DNA of 36,356 bases from an uncultured delta proteobacterium (GCA_900696455.1 CAADGB010000366.1:1-36356); one strand, 5' to 3'; positions 7,962 through 19,880 are shown, counted from the first letter of the stretch. Numbers and translations are program-made. Notes: generated from the letters alone by a model not told the origin.

Positions 7962-9421
7962 GCGCGCCCCGCGGCCCGCGCACGCTCTTCGCCCGGATCT
8001 GGGACGACCACGTCGTCCACCACGACGAGGGCGCGCCGGCGATCCTCGCCATCGACCTGCACCTGGTCCACGAGGTGACCTCGCCCCAGGCCTTCGCCAG
8101 CCTGGCGGGCCGCGGCCTCTCGGTGCGTCGCCCCGAGCGCACGGTCGCCACCATGGATCACTCGGTGCCGACGGTGGCCCGCGGCGGCGCGGCGTCGGCC
8201 CGCGGCCGCCACGAGGCGGTGCTGGCGGTGCTCGACGAGCCGGGGCGGGCCCAGCTCGACACCCTGGCCGCCAACTGCGCCGCCCACGGCGTGCGGCTGT
8301 TCGGCATGGGCTCGGAGCAGCAGGGCATCGTCCACGTCATCGGCCCCGAGCTCGGGCTCACCCACCCCGGGATGACGATCGTGTGCGGCGACAGCCACAC
8401 CTCGACCCACGGCGCGTTCGGCGCGCTGGCCTTCGGCATCGGCACCTCCGAGGTCGAGCACGTGCTGGCCACCCAGTGCCTGCTGCAGCGGCGGCCGCGC
8501 ACGATGCGGGTCACCGTCGACGGCGCGCTGCCGGCCGGGGTCACGGCCAAGGACGTGATCCTGGCCTTCATCGCCCGGGTCGGCACCGGCGGCGCCACCG
8601 GCTTCGTGCTGGAGTACGCCGGCCGCGCCATCCGCGCCCTCGACATGGAGGCGCGGATGACGGTGTGCAACATGTCGATCGAGGGCGGCGCCCGGGCCGG
8701 GCTGATCGCGCCCGACGACACCACCTTCGGCTACCTGGCCGGCCGGCCGCACGCGCCGGCGGGCGCGGCCTGGGAGCGGGCGGTGGCGCGGTGGCGGACC
8801 CTGGCCACCGACGACGGCGCCGGCTTCGACGCCGAGGTCCACCTCGACGGGGGCGCGCTCGAGCCCATGATCACCTACGGCACCAACCCGGGCATGGGCG
8901 GGCCGGTGGGCGCGCCGGTGCCGGATCCGGCGGCGGTCGGCGACGCCGACGCCCGCGCCGCCCTCCGTCGCGCCCTCGACTACATGCAGGTCGAGCCCGG
9001 CAAGCCGCTGCTGGGGCGCGCCGTCGACGTGGTCTTCGTCGGCTCGTGCACCAACGGCCGGCTGTCCGATCTGCGGACGGCGGCCTCGGTGCTGCGCGGG
9101 CGCAAGGTGGCGCCCGGGGTCCGGGCGCTGATCGTGCCCGGCTCGGAAGCGGTGGCGCGCGCCGCCGAGGCCGAGGGCCTCGACCAGGTCTTCACCGCCG
9201 CCGGCGCCGAGTGGCGGACGCCGGGCTGCTCGATGTGCATCGCCATGAACGGCGACCAGCTCCGCCCCGGCCAGCTCGCGGTCTCGACCTCGAACCGCAA
9301 CTTCGAGGGCCGGCAAGGGCAGGGCGGGCGCACGCTCCTGGCGTCGCCGCTGACCGCCGCCGCGGCCGCGGTGACCGGCCAGGTCACCGACCCTCGCACC
9401 CTGCTGGAGGTCGCCGCGTGA
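7958..9421 (+). CDS. leuC: 3-isopropylmalate dehydratase, large subunit
   Basis: Aconitase-family large subunit that isomerises 2- to 3-isopropylmalate with LeuD. In a citramalate pathway it also handles citramalate to 2-methylmalate. The 487 residues match the bacterial heterodimer form. The three [4Fe-4S] ligand cysteines are the one in VGSCTNGR and the two in [10 protein letters not shown]. Substrate-loop motifs [19 protein letters not shown] and [12 protein letters not shown] are intact. ATG 7958 overlaps the leuA stop; leuD overlaps at the other end as GTGA. The N-terminal [11 protein letters not shown] is typical of LeuC. Confidence 0.96.
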   Translation: MSAPRGPRTLFARIWDDHVVHHDEGAPAILAIDLHLVHEVTSPQAFASLAGRGLSVRRPERTVATMDHSVPTVARGGAASARGRHEAVLAVLDEPGRAQLDTLAANCAAHGVRLFGMGSEQQGIVHVIGPELGLTHPGMTIVCGDSHTSTHGAFGALAFGIGTSEVEHVLATQCLLQRRPRTMRVTVDGALPAGVTAKDVILAFIARVGTGGATGFVLEYAGRAIRALDMEARMTVCNMSIEGGARAGLIAPDDTTFGYLAGRPHAPAGAAWERAVARWRTLATDDGAGFDAEVHLDGGALEPMITYGTNPGMGGPVGAPVPDPAAVGDADARAALRRALDYMQVEPGKPLLGRAVDVVFVGSCTNGRLSDLRTAASVLRGRKVAPGVRALIVPGSEAVARAAEAEGLDQVFTAAGAEWRTPGCSMCIAMNGDQLRPGQLAVSTSNRNFEGRQGQGGRTLLASPLTAAAAAVTGQVTDPRTLLEVAA

Positions 9422-10001
9422 CCGCCGCTCGCTTCACCGCCCTCACCAGCCAGGCCGTCGTGCTCCTGGCCAACGACGTCGACACCGACCAGATCGTGCC
9501 GGCTCGCTTCCTCAAGGTCACCGACAAGGCCGGGCTCGGCGACGCCTTGTTCTGCGACTTCAAGCGCGGCCACGGCGACGCCTGGCCGCTCGACCGCCCG
9601 GGCGCCGCCGGCGCCGCGGTGCTGGTGGTCGGCAAGAACTTCGGCTGCGGCAGCTCGCGCGAGCATGCGCCGTGGGCCCTGGTCGCCGCCGGCTTCCGCG
9701 CCGTGGTCGCGCTGTCGTTCGCCGACATCTTCCGCGGCAACGCGCTCAAGAACGGGCTCCTGCCGGTGGCGCTGGCCGAGGATGACCACGCCGCGCTGGT
9801 CGCGGCGCTGGCCGCCGATCCGACGACGCCGGTGACGATCGACCTGACGGCGCAGCAGCTCACGGCCGCCGGCCGTGGCGCCGGCTTCACGGTCGACCCG
9901 TTCGCGCGCCGCTGCCTGCTCGACGGCGTCGACGAGCTCGGCTACCTGCTCGCCCACCTGCCGCAGATCGAGGCCCACGAGCGGGCGCGGGAGGCGGAGG
10001 C

Positions 10002-10005
<4 letters not shown>
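9418..10005 (+). CDS. leuD: 3-isopropylmalate dehydratase, small subunit
   Basis: Swivelling-domain partner of LeuC. The 195 residues are near the normal length of about 200. Diagnostic segments are [15 protein letters not shown] near the N-terminus, the [17 protein letters not shown] loop that lies over the active site, and the [17 protein letters not shown] segment. The start GTG 9418 overlaps the leuC stop as GTGA, and its own stop overlaps cimA in the same way, so leuC, leuD and cimA should be translationally coupled. Confidence 0.95.
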
Positions 10006-11642
<1,637 letters not shown>

Positions 11643-12713
11643 TGGCATCGGCCCCGAGATCGTCGACGAGGCGCGCCGCGTCCTCGACGCGGTGGCGGCG
11701 GCCGGCGGCCACGACCTCACCTACGGCGAGCACCTGATCGGCGGCGCCGCGATCGACGCCGCCGGCACCGCGCTGCCGGCGGACACCCTGGCGGCGTGCG
11801 CGGCGGCCGACGCCGTGCTGCTCGGCGCGGTCGGCGGCCCGCGCTGGGACGATCCGCAGGCCCGGGTGCGACCCGAGCAGGGGTTGCTGGCGCTGCGTCA
11901 GGGCCTGGGGCTGTGGGCCAACCTGCGCCCGGTCGCGCCCTACCCGTGCCTGAGCGAGCAGTCGAGCCTGCGCCCGGAGCGGCTCGCCGGGGTCGACCTG
12001 CTGGTCATCCGCGAGCTCACCGGCGGGCTGTACTTCGGCACCCCCAAGGAGCGCACCACCGGGCCCGACGGCCGGCGGGCGGTCGACACCCTGGTCTACA
12101 CCGAGCACGAGATCCGGCGGGTCGTGGCGCTGGCGTTCCGGGTGGCGGCCGGCCGCCGCGGCAAGGTCACCTCGATCGACAAGGCCAACGTGCTCGAGTC
12201 GTCCCGGCTGTGGCGGCCGGTGACGGTGGAGGTGGCGGCCGACCACCCCGGGATCGCGCTCGACCACATGCTGGTCGACGCCGCGGCGATGCGCCTCATC
12301 ACCCACCCGGCCCAGTTCGACGTGATCGTCACCGAGAACATGTTCGGCGACATCCTCACCGACGAGGCGGCGGTGCTGGCGGGCTCGATCGGGCTCCTGC
12401 CCTCGGCGTCCCTCGGCGACGACCGCCGCGGCCTGTACGAGCCCATCCACGGCTCGGCCCCCGACCTCGCCGGCCAGGGCGTGGCCAACCCGGTGGGGAC
12501 GATCCTGTCGGCGGCGATGCTGCTGCGCCACAGCCTGGGGCTGGACGGCGAGGCGCGCGCCGTCGAGCGCGCGGTCGACCAGGCGCTGCGCGACGGCTGT
12601 CGCACCCGCGACCTCGGCGGCGCGCTGTCGACCGCGGCCATGGGGGCGGCGATCCGCGAGCGGCTGGCGGTGGACGGCGGCGCGGCGAGCGCGGCGACGG
12701 GGAGCCGCTGACC

Positions 12714-14486
12714 GTGGCCCCCACGTCGCCATCGGCCTCCGCGCTGAGCACCGCGACGCCGCCGGCGCGGCCCCGGGTCCCGATCTCGCCGCTCTTCGAC
12801 ATCGTCCGGGGACCGGACGGACAGGACCGGATGGAGGTCGCGGTCGACGGCGTCGCGCTCCTGCGCCTGGTGCTCATCAACAAGGGCACCGCCTTCACCC
12901 GCGAGGAGCGGGTGGCGCTCGGGCTCGACGGGCTCCTGCCGCCGCAGGTCAACGACCTCGAGCTGCAGGTGGCGCGCGCCTACCGCGCCTACTGCGGCGA
13001 GCCCACGCGCCTGGCCAAGTACCAGTACCTGCGCGCGCTGCAGGAGCGGCAGGAGATCCTGTTCCACGCCCTCTTGGCCCACCACCTCGAGGAGATGCTG
13101 CCGGTGGTGTACACGCCGACGGTGGGCGAGGCGGTGCAGAAGTTCAGCGCGCTCTACCAGAACCCGCGCGGCATGTCGCTGTCGCCCGAGAACATCGATC
13201 GCGCCGACGAGATCCTGGCCCGCTACCCGCTCAACGACGTCCACATGATCGTCGCCACCGACTCGTCGGCGATCCTGGGCATCGGTGATCAGGGCTGGGG
13301 CGGGCTGGCGATCCCCATCGGCAAGCTGGCGCTCTACACCTGCGCCGGCGGGGTCTCGCCGTTCCACACGATGCCGGTGGCCCTCGACGTCGGCACCGAC
13401 CGCGACGACCTGCTCGCCGACCCGCTCTACCTGGGCACGCGGCGGCGGCGCCTGCGCGGCGACGCCTACCTGGACTTCTTCGAGCGCTTCGTCCGCGCCG
13501 TGGCCCGGCGCTGGCCGCGGGCGGTGATCCAGTGGGAGGACCTGGCGAAGGACAGCGCGTTCACCGTGCTCGAGCGCTTCCGCGATCAACACCCGTCGTT
13601 CAACGACGACATCCAGGGCACGGGCGCGGTCGCGCTGGCCGGCCTGACCTCGGCGGCCCGGCTGATCGGCCGCCCGCTGCGCGACCAGGTGGTCGTGGTC
13701 CACGGCGCCGGCGCGGGCGGCGTGGGCGTGGCCGACATGATCGCACGCGGCCTGGTCGCCGACGGCCTGACCTGGGAGCAGGCGCGGGCGCGGCTCTACG
13801 TGCTCGACTCGCGCGGGCTCCTGGTCGACGACCGGCCGCTCGACGAGTACAAGCGGCGCTTCGCCCAGCCGCGGGCGCGGATCGCGGCGTGGGGGGTGGG
13901 GGCGGCGCCCGACCTGCTGGCCACGGTGGTCCACGGCGGCGCCACCGCGCTGCTCGGCCTGTCGGGCACGCCGGGGGCGTTCGGCGAGGACGTGGTGCGG
14001 GCGGTGGCGCGCAACACGCCGCGGCCGATCGTGTTCCCCCTGTCGAATCCGACCAGCTCGGCCGAGGCCACGCCGGCCGACGTCCTGGCGTGGACCGGCG
14101 GCGCGGCGCTGGTCGCCGCCGGCTCGCCGTTCGGCCCGGTGACGCTGGCCGACGGGCCGCGCGCCGTCCCGCAGGGCAACAACGCCTTCGTCTTCCCCGG
14201 CCTGGGCGCCGGCGCCATCGCCAGCGGCGCCGCGCGCATCACCGACGGCATGGTCATGGCGGCGGCCCGCGCCGTCGCCGACTACACCGCCGCCCATCAT
14301 CCCGACGCGCTCTACCCGCCGGTGTCGGCGCTCCCCGCCGTCTCGCGCCAGGTCACCCTCGAGGTCATCGCCGCCGCCCTCCGCGACGGCGTCGCCGACC
14401 CCGCCCTCACCGCGATCCCGGCCGCCGACCTCGCCGCCGCCCACGCCTGGCACCCGCGCTACCTGCCGGTCGTGCGCCGCCCCTGA
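12714..14486 (+). CDS. maeA: Malic enzyme (SfcA-type, large form)
   Basis: Oxidatively decarboxylates malate to pyruvate. The 590 residues fit the long bacterial/eukaryotic type. After a variable N-terminus come NKGTAFTREER, VVYTPTVGEAVQKF (catalytic Tyr), ALYTCAGGVSPFHTMP, and WEDLAKDSAFTVL with FNDDIQGTGAVALAGL (metal-binding Glu/Asp). The Rossmann motif VVHGAGAGGVGVAD and the C-terminal PLSNPTSSAEATPADVL follow. The start is GTG 12714 with GGGGAG about 9 nt upstream, 2 nt after the leuB stop, so it is probably the last gene of the operon. NAD versus NADP preference cannot be told. It may supply pyruvate to IlvB and CimA. Its stop abuts the stop of the convergent kinase. Confidence 0.9.
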   Translation: MAPTSPSASALSTATPPARPRVPISPLFDIVRGPDGQDRMEVAVDGVALLRLVLINKGTAFTREERVALGLDGLLPPQVNDLELQVARAYRAYCGEPTRLAKYQYLRALQERQEILFHALLAHHLEEMLPVVYTPTVGEAVQKFSALYQNPRGMSLSPENIDRADEILARYPLNDVHMIVATDSSAILGIGDQGWGGLAIPIGKLALYTCAGGVSPFHTMPVALDVGTDRDDLLADPLYLGTRRRRLRGDAYLDFFERFVRAVARRWPRAVIQWEDLAKDSAFTVLERFRDQHPSFNDDIQGTGAVALAGLTSAARLIGRPLRDQVVVVHGAGAGGVGVADMIARGLVADGLTWEQARARLYVLDSRGLLVDDRPLDEYKRRFAQPRARIAAWGVGAAPDLLATVVHGGATALLGLSGTPGAFGEDVVRAVARNTPRPIVFPLSNPTSSAEATPADVLAWTGGAALVAAGSPFGPVTLADGPRAVPQGNNAFVFPGLGAGAIASGAARITDGMVMAAARAVADYTAAHHPDALYPPVSALPAVSRQVTLEVIAAALRDGVADPALTAIPAADLAAAHAWHPRYLPVVRRP

Positions 14487-15731
<1,245 letters not shown>

Positions 15732-15765
15732 GGTCGGTGGATCCTCCCCGGGTGGGCGGGCGACG

Positions 15766-16677
15766 CTAGAGCCGGATCTGGCCGAAGAACAGCAGGAAGC
15801 GGTCGTCGTAGAACTTGTCGGGCATGCCGTCGCCGTCGATGTCCGTCCCCTCCGGGAGCTTGAGGTTGCCGAAGCGGAACTCCATGCCGGCGTCGATCTT
15901 GTTGTTGGGCGAGAGCTGGACGGCGAACGACGCCGGCACCGCCACCTTGTCGGCGGTGAAGTCGAAGTCCGGGATCACCAGGCTGGCCTTGATCAGCAGC
16001 GCCACGATGGGCACGGGCTGGACGACGATGCCGATGTTGGGGGTGGCGTCCGGCTTGCTGTCGAACTGGATCTGGAACGCGGTCTCGAGCGCGACCACCG
16101 CGACCTGCGGCTTGGGCGCGTAGCGGAACGGGAACCCGATCGGGATCCCGAAGGTCGTGCTGTCGCCGGCGATGTCGAGCTGGAGGCCGGTGCGGAAGTC
16201 GACCAGGTCGTAGACGATCGAGCCCTCGAACGCCGCGTAGGCGTTGATGACGTCGAAGTTCTTGATGCCCGAGAACCCCGCCTGGAGCTCGACGTTGTCC
16301 TTGTAGCCGTAGCGCGCGTCGAACGACAGCCCGAAGGACTCGAACGCGGTCTTGTTGCTGATGTCGAAGCCGATCCCCGCGCGCAGCTCGGTGATGCCCT
16401 CGGTCAGGGTCAGCGGCCGCTGGATCTCGCCCTGCGGGTAGGTCTTCTTGGTGTACAGGCCGCCCGCGGTCACCGGCGGCTGGTCCGGGTCGTCCTCGTC
16501 CTCGTCCTCGTCCTCGTCGTCCTCGTCATCCCGGTCCCGGTCCCGGTCGTCATCCTCCTCGTCGTCATCGTCGGCCCACGCCGGCGCCTCGCCGCCGAGG
16601 GCCGGGGTCAGGGCGACGGTCGAGCCGACCACGAGGGCCAGACACAGGCGAAGGCTCTTCGACAGATCGGCGAGCAT
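15766..16677 (-). CDS. Secreted or outer-membrane protein with acidic linker
   Basis: 303 residues of unrecognised family. A signal peptide (basic LSKSLRL, then CLALVVGSTVALTPALGG, and AWA just before the acidic stretch) is followed by about 35 residues that are almost entirely Asp, Glu and Arg. The rest alternates polar and hydrophobic residues, with strand-like segments (GLSFDARYGYKDNVELQAGF, VYDLVDFRTGLQLDIAG) and a C-terminal FLLFFGQIRL resembling the last strand of an outer-membrane barrel. ATG 16677 is preferred over ATG 16692 because GGAGGAAGGG sits correctly before it. A DIDGDGMPDKF stretch near the C-terminus resembles a Ca-binding loop. It lies upstream of the kinase gene on the same strand. 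Confidence 0.75.
   Translation of the reverse strand: MLADLSKSLRLCLALVVGSTVALTPALGGEAPAWADDDDEEDDDRDRDRDDEDDEDEDEDEDDPDQPPVTAGGLYTKKTYPQGEIQRPLTLTEGITELRAGIGFDISNKTAFESFGLSFDARYGYKDNVELQAGFSGIKNFDVINAYAAFEGSIVYDLVDFRTGLQLDIAGDSTTFGIPIGFPFRYAPKPQVAVVALETAFQIQFDSKPDATPNIGIVVQPVPIVALLIKASLVIPDFDFTADKVAVPASFAVQLSPNNKIDAGMEFRFGNLKLPEGTDIDGDGMPDKFYDDRFLLFFGQIRL
16486..16572 (-). repeat. Low-complexity tract coding the Asp/Glu stretch
   Basis: Imperfect tandem GTC, CTC and CGGTCC triplets run through this stretch and encode the acidic linker of the secreted protein. Changes in copy number would lengthen or shorten the linker without shifting frame. Confidence 0.7.
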
Positions 16678-16785
16678 TTTCCCTTCCTCCATCGCGAGGT
16701 TAGCCCTGCGGGCGCGACCTCCGCAAGCAACCCGGTGGCTATTGCGGCGCGCCTGCGGTGGCGCCGTGGCGGCGCCCGAAACGGC

Positions 16786-16815
16786 GACGGCGCCGCTCCG
16801 GGGAGCAGCGCCGTC
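16786..16815 (-). terminator. Long hairpin between the histone-like and outer-membrane-type genes
   Basis: The two 14-nt arms (16786-16799 and 16802-16815) pair fully with one wobble or mismatch and a 2-nt nominal loop. It lies 40 nt after the stop of the minus-strand histone-like gene and upstream of the outer-membrane-type gene. No strong T-run follows (GCCGTTTCGG on the minus strand), so it may be an inefficient terminator or an RNA stability element. Confidence 0.45.
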
Positions 16816-16855
16816 GTCGGGCGAGCCACGGGGCGCGCCGCGCAGCCGAAGCGTC

Positions 16856-17227
16856 TCAGCGCTTCTTCTTGGCGGGCTTCTTGGCCGCCGCCTTCTTGGC
16901 GGGCTTCTTGGCCGCCGCCTTCTTGGCGGGCTTCTTGGCCGCCGCCTTCTTGGCGGGCTTCTTGGCCGCCTTCGCCTTCTTGGCGGTCTTCTTGCGCTTG
17001 CTGCCGCCGACCTGGCGCTCCTTGCGGGCGATGTCGCCGTCGCTGTCGAGGTAGTAGAGGTACTTCGAGTAGTCCATCGAGATGCCGGCGGACACCACCT
17101 TCGACGCGCGGCCCTTGGGCTCGCCCGGCTTCTTGCGGGGCACCGCCCAGACGTCGCCGCCCTTGATGTAGTACATCATGTCGTTGTCGCGCTTCACGCC
17201 AGCCTTGAAGACCTTCTCAGCAGCCAT
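16856..17227 (-). CDS. Histone H1-like protein with Lys/Ala repeat tail
   Basis: 123 residues. The N-terminal part of about 70 residues (VFKAGVKRDNDMMYYIKGGD, then VWAVPRKKPGEPKG, SMDYSKYLYYLDSDGDIARK) is a compact domain I cannot name. The C-terminal 50 residues are Lys/Ala/Pro only, as tandem copies of KKPAKKAAA ending in KKKR. Such tails resemble histone H1 and AlgP/HU-like bacterial proteins and are expected to bind DNA or RNA non-specifically. The start is ATG 17227 with a strong GGGAGGGA ribosome binding site. It is single in its transcription unit, with a repeat-rich gap upstream and a hairpin downstream. A chromatin or ribosome-associated role is inference. Confidence 0.85.
   Translation of the reverse strand: MAAEKVFKAGVKRDNDMMYYIKGGDVWAVPRKKPGEPKGRASKVVSAGISMDYSKYLYYLDSDGDIARKERQVGGSKRKKTAKKAKAAKKPAKKAAAKKPAKKAAAKKPAKKAAAKKPAKKKR
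16866..16970 (-). repeat. 27-nt tandem repeats coding the H1-like tail
   Basis: Three identical 27-nt units (16866-16892, 16893-16919, 16920-16946) and a 24-nt partial fourth encode KKPAKKAAA. Identity at silent positions points to recent duplication, so tail length may vary between strains. Confidence 0.85.
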
Positions 17228-17324
17228 GTTTCATTCCCTCCCGAATAGGGTTGGTTCGCTTGTTCCCGAGCCCGAGGTGGTCAAGGGAGTTGGCGCCGAC
17301 CCTACGGCGAGGGTCTGACAACCT

Positions 17325-17392
17325 CGCGCGGCCGATCCTCGACGGAGATCGAGGTGACGGGCCGGCGCTCTCCGTCGAGGATCGGCCGCGCG
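17325..17392. repeat. 24-bp perfect inverted repeat, possible terminator
   Basis: Arms 17325-17348 and 17369-17392 are perfect reverse complements over 24 bp, separated by 20 nt. The 12 nt at 17396-17407 repeat part of the first arm, so the second arm could pair with either. It lies between the stop of the minus-strand methyltransferase (17460) and the start of the histone-like gene (17227). It could terminate the pcnB-methyltransferase transcript, but no T-run follows. No flanking target-site duplication was seen. Confidence 0.8.
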
Positions 17393-17514
17393 CCGGATCC
17401 TCGACGGTAAACTCACGTTTCTCGACGGGAAATCGCCGCTGACTGAACGGATGGCCAGGTCACCGTCGAGGACGCGCCGGCGCGCGCCGTCCGCCGCGCC
17501 GGCTCCCCGTCGAG
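17338..17514. repeat. Cluster of six CCGTCGAG / CTCGACGG copies
   Basis: The 8-mer CTCGACGG or its complement occurs at 17338, 17372, 17400, 17421, 17463 and 17507, in both orientations. Two copies lie inside the 3' end of the methyltransferase gene. The cluster resembles a REP-like or regulatory repeat array rather than coding constraint. Confidence 0.6.
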
Positions 17515-18362
17515 GAGCGGGGCGCGACCGTGCACACCACGACCTGGCTCTCGGCGCCGGGCCCCAGCGGCGCGCCGGCGAAGTCGCCGCCGTGCTCGAC
17601 GACGCGGAAGCCGGCGTGGGCGAGGAGCGCCTCGAGCTCGGCCGGGAAGTACTTGCGCTGGCTGAGCAGCACCACCTGCTCGCGGCCGCCGCGCTCGGGC
17701 TCGTAGTACAGGTGGATGATCGCGATCTGGCTGACCGGATCGTAGTGGTGGCTCGTCGAGTACCACGTGCGCTGGCCCGTGGTCGGGTGCGTGAAGCGCG
17801 TGCGCGCCCAGCGCCGCGCCGGATCGCGCGCCAGCCAGCCCGGATCGGGGAGCTGGACGTCGAAGGCGAGGACGCCGCCCGGCGCGAGGTGGCGCCGCAC
17901 CGCTCGCAGGCAGGCCGCCAGCTCGACCCGGGTGTACAGGTGCTCGAGCACGTTGAACGGCGCGATGACGAGCGGGAAGCGTCGGCGCAGCGCGAAGTCG
18001 CGCAGGTCGCCGCGGACCGGCTCGATCCGCTCGCGCACCGACGGCGGCAGCCGCGCCCGGCGCGCCTCCAGCGCCGCCAGCATCGGCGCCGACTGGTCGA
18101 GCGCGGTGACGCGGTGGCCGTCGCGCGCCAGCGCCACCGTCACCCGCCCCGAGCCACAGCCCAGCTCGAGGATCGCGCCCGGCCCACCCAGCACCCGGCG
18201 CGCCAGGTCGCGGTACCAGCGCACGTCGGCGCGGCGCCGCCGGTACTCGTGGTCGTAGAGCGCGGCGTCGGCGTAGTGCTCGCGCGCGCCGAGGTCCACC
18301 GCGAGCAGGTGGTCGGCGTGCGCGGCCGGCCGCGGCCGGCGGCCCGGTCCCCGCCCGCTCAC
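17460..18362 (-). CDS. Class I SAM-dependent methyltransferase
   Basis: 300 residues with a standard Rossmann-type methyltransferase fold. Motif I is ILELGCGSGRVTVALA (about 64-79), followed by the acidic motif II in VTALDQSAPML and motif IV-like FPLVIAPFNVLEHLY. The C-terminal half contains TWYSTSHHYDP and a final strand ESQVVVCTVA. The substrate is unknown; the general form resembles small-molecule methyltransferases. The start is GTG 18362, overlapping the pcnB stop as GTGA, so the two are co-translated. The last 18 residues (Arg/Ser/Gly-rich) are coded by the CCGTCGAG repeat region and are probably an extension of a shorter ancestral protein. Confidence 0.85.
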   Translation of the reverse strand: MSGRGPGRRPRPAAHADHLLAVDLGAREHYADAALYDHEYRRRRADVRWYRDLARRVLGGPGAILELGCGSGRVTVALARDGHRVTALDQSAPMLAALEARRARLPPSVRERIEPVRGDLRDFALRRRFPLVIAPFNVLEHLYTRVELAACLRAVRRHLAPGGVLAFDVQLPDPGWLARDPARRWARTRFTHPTTGQRTWYSTSHHYDPVSQIAIIHLYYEPERGGREQVVLLSQRKYFPAELEALLAHAGFRVVEHGGDFAGAPLGPGAESQVVVCTVAPRSSTGSRRGGRRAPARPRR

Positions 18363-19762
18363 GGCGCCGGCGCGGCCAGGAGCTCGCCGTCACGACGACG
18401 GCGGCCGCCGCGGCGGCGGCGGCGGCGCTTGCGCGGCTCGTCGGAGCTGTCGTCGTCGGGCTCGCCGTCATCGGCGCCGCCACCGCCCGCGGCGCCGGCG
18501 AGGTCGAGGCCGCTGCCGGCGGTCAGCAGCTCGGCGAGGAGCACGGCGTCCTCGAACGACTCGCGGCCGCCGCTGACGTCGACGGGCTGGTTGCGCGCCC
18601 GCGCCGCCATGACCTTGCGCAGCGCGAACAGGATGTAGCGCATGCGCTCGGCGTCGCGGCGCGCGATCCGGAGCTGATCGACGATGGGCTGACCCAGCTC
18701 GAGGATCGCGCTGTTGGCGTCGCCCGGGCGGGTGCCAGGGCCAGTGATCGTGTCGGCGAGGAACGGGCCGATGACCGCGCACACCGCCAGCGCGTTCGAC
18801 AGCTCGCGCCCGCTCTGGACCAGGCGATCGAAGCGGTCGAGCGTGGACCAGGCCAGGGCGCGCCGGCGCAGGAGCTCGGCGGGATCGGCGAGGAACGACA
18901 GCCGCAGCGGCACGCGGCGCAGGCGCGACGGCCGATCGTCGGCCCACACCCGGTGCCACGCCAGCTCCTCGTCGTCGAGCTCGTCGCCGACCCCGTCGTC
19001 GGCGGCGGGCTCGTCGGTGGTGACCGGACCCTCGTAGAGCGCGGCCAGGTGCGTCGACAGGATCTCCAGCAGGCCGGTCTCGGCCAGGAGCTCCATCGAG
19101 CGGCGGGCCGCCCCGCCGCGCATCAGCCGGTAGACCTCCTCGATGACCCGCGGCGCCGCGCACTTGCGGATCTCCTCGCGGTGGCGGAGGAGCGCGGCGT
19201 AGGTCGCGGGCTCGATCGTGAAGTCGAGGCGCGCCGCGAACTTGATCGCGCGCAGCATGCGCACCGGATCCTCGCGGAAGCGGACGTCGGGATCGCCGAT
19301 CGTCCGCACCAGGCCGGCGTCGAGATCGGCCAGGCCGTGGACGTGGTCGATGACCGCCTCCTTCTCGACGTCGTAGAACAGCCCGTTGATCGTGAAGTCG
19401 CGGCGGACCGCGTCCTCCTCCTCGGTGCCGAAGACGTTGTCGCGACGGATGAGCAGGTCGGGCGCGTCGGGATCCTCGTCGTCGCGCGGGTTGGCGCGGA
19501 AGGTCGAGGTCTCGATGATCTTGGGCCCGAAGAAGACGTGGGCGAGGCGGAAGCGGCGCCCGATGATCCGGCAGTTGCGGAACAGCGCCTTGACCTCGTT
19601 GGGGGTGGCGCTGGTGGCGACGTCGAAGTCCTTGGGACGGCGTCCCACCAGCAGGTCGCGCACGCAACCGCCGACCAGGTACGCCTTGAACCCGCTTCGG
19701 GCCAGCCTGCGAACCACTCGATCAGCGTCAGCGTCGATTCGCGAACGATCGAGAGCCGGCAT
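18359..19762 (-). CDS. pcnB: Poly(A) polymerase I (PcnB-type nucleotidyltransferase)
   Basis: Adds poly(A) tails to RNA 3' ends and so marks them for decay. The 467 residues are a class II polymerase-beta-type nucleotidyltransferase. They carry YLVGGCVRDLLVGRRPKDFD with the catalytic DFD, then FRNCRIIGRRFRLAHVFF, a signature of PcnB rather than CCA-adding enzymes. DAVRRDFTINGLFYD and the RNA-binding RFREDPVRMLRAIKFAARL follow. The C-terminus ends in a strongly basic Arg-rich tail, as in other PcnB proteins. An acidic insert lies near 250-270. ATG 19762 is chosen, with AGGGG about 10 nt upstream; a GTG at 19804 would add 14 unrelated residues. It heads a two-gene operon with the methyltransferase. 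Confidence 0.88.
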   Translation of the reverse strand: MPALDRSRIDADADRVVRRLARSGFKAYLVGGCVRDLLVGRRPKDFDVATSATPNEVKALFRNCRIIGRRFRLAHVFFGPKIIETSTFRANPRDDEDPDAPDLLIRRDNVFGTEEEDAVRRDFTINGLFYDVEKEAVIDHVHGLADLDAGLVRTIGDPDVRFREDPVRMLRAIKFAARLDFTIEPATYAALLRHREEIRKCAAPRVIEEVYRLMRGGAARRSMELLAETGLLEILSTHLAALYEGPVTTDEPAADDGVGDELDDEELAWHRVWADDRPSRLRRVPLRLSFLADPAELLRRRALAWSTLDRFDRLVQSGRELSNALAVCAVIGPFLADTITGPGTRPGDANSAILELGQPIVDQLRIARRDAERMRYILFALRKVMAARARNQPVDVSGGRESFEDAVLLAELLTAGSGLDLAGAAGGGGADDGEPDDDSSDEPRKRRRRRRGGRRRRDGELLAAPAP

Positions 19763-19832
19763 GTGTTCTGCCCCTGGGTAGCACGCCGACGGATCCCGGG
19801 GCACGAATCCGGCGTCGCAAAAAAAAGCGCCG

Positions 19833-19880
19833 AAAAAAAAACCGCAGCGGCCTTCGGGGGGGGGTGAGGCCTGCTGCGGT
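19833..19880 (-). terminator. Strong intrinsic terminator upstream of pcnB
   Basis: On the minus strand ACCGCAGC (19880-19873), one bulged A and GGCCT (19871-19867) pair with AGGCC and GCTGCGGT (19853-19841), giving a 13-bp stem. Nine T residues follow (19841-19833). A second run of eight T lies at 19826-19819. It is the clearest Rho-independent terminator in the window. It stops a minus-strand transcript about 70 nt before the pcnB start, so pcnB needs readthrough or its own promoter. Confidence 0.85.

Noticed and set aside
16678-16692. Upstream ATG (16692) as start of the outer-membrane-type protein
   Set aside because: The sequence right after it (GGAGGAAGGG) is the ribosome binding site of the ATG at 16677, and MLADLSKSLRL gives a better signal peptide.
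17325-17392. Terminal inverted repeats of an insertion sequence
   Set aside because: No transposase lies between or beside the arms (20-nt spacing) and no target duplication is visible.
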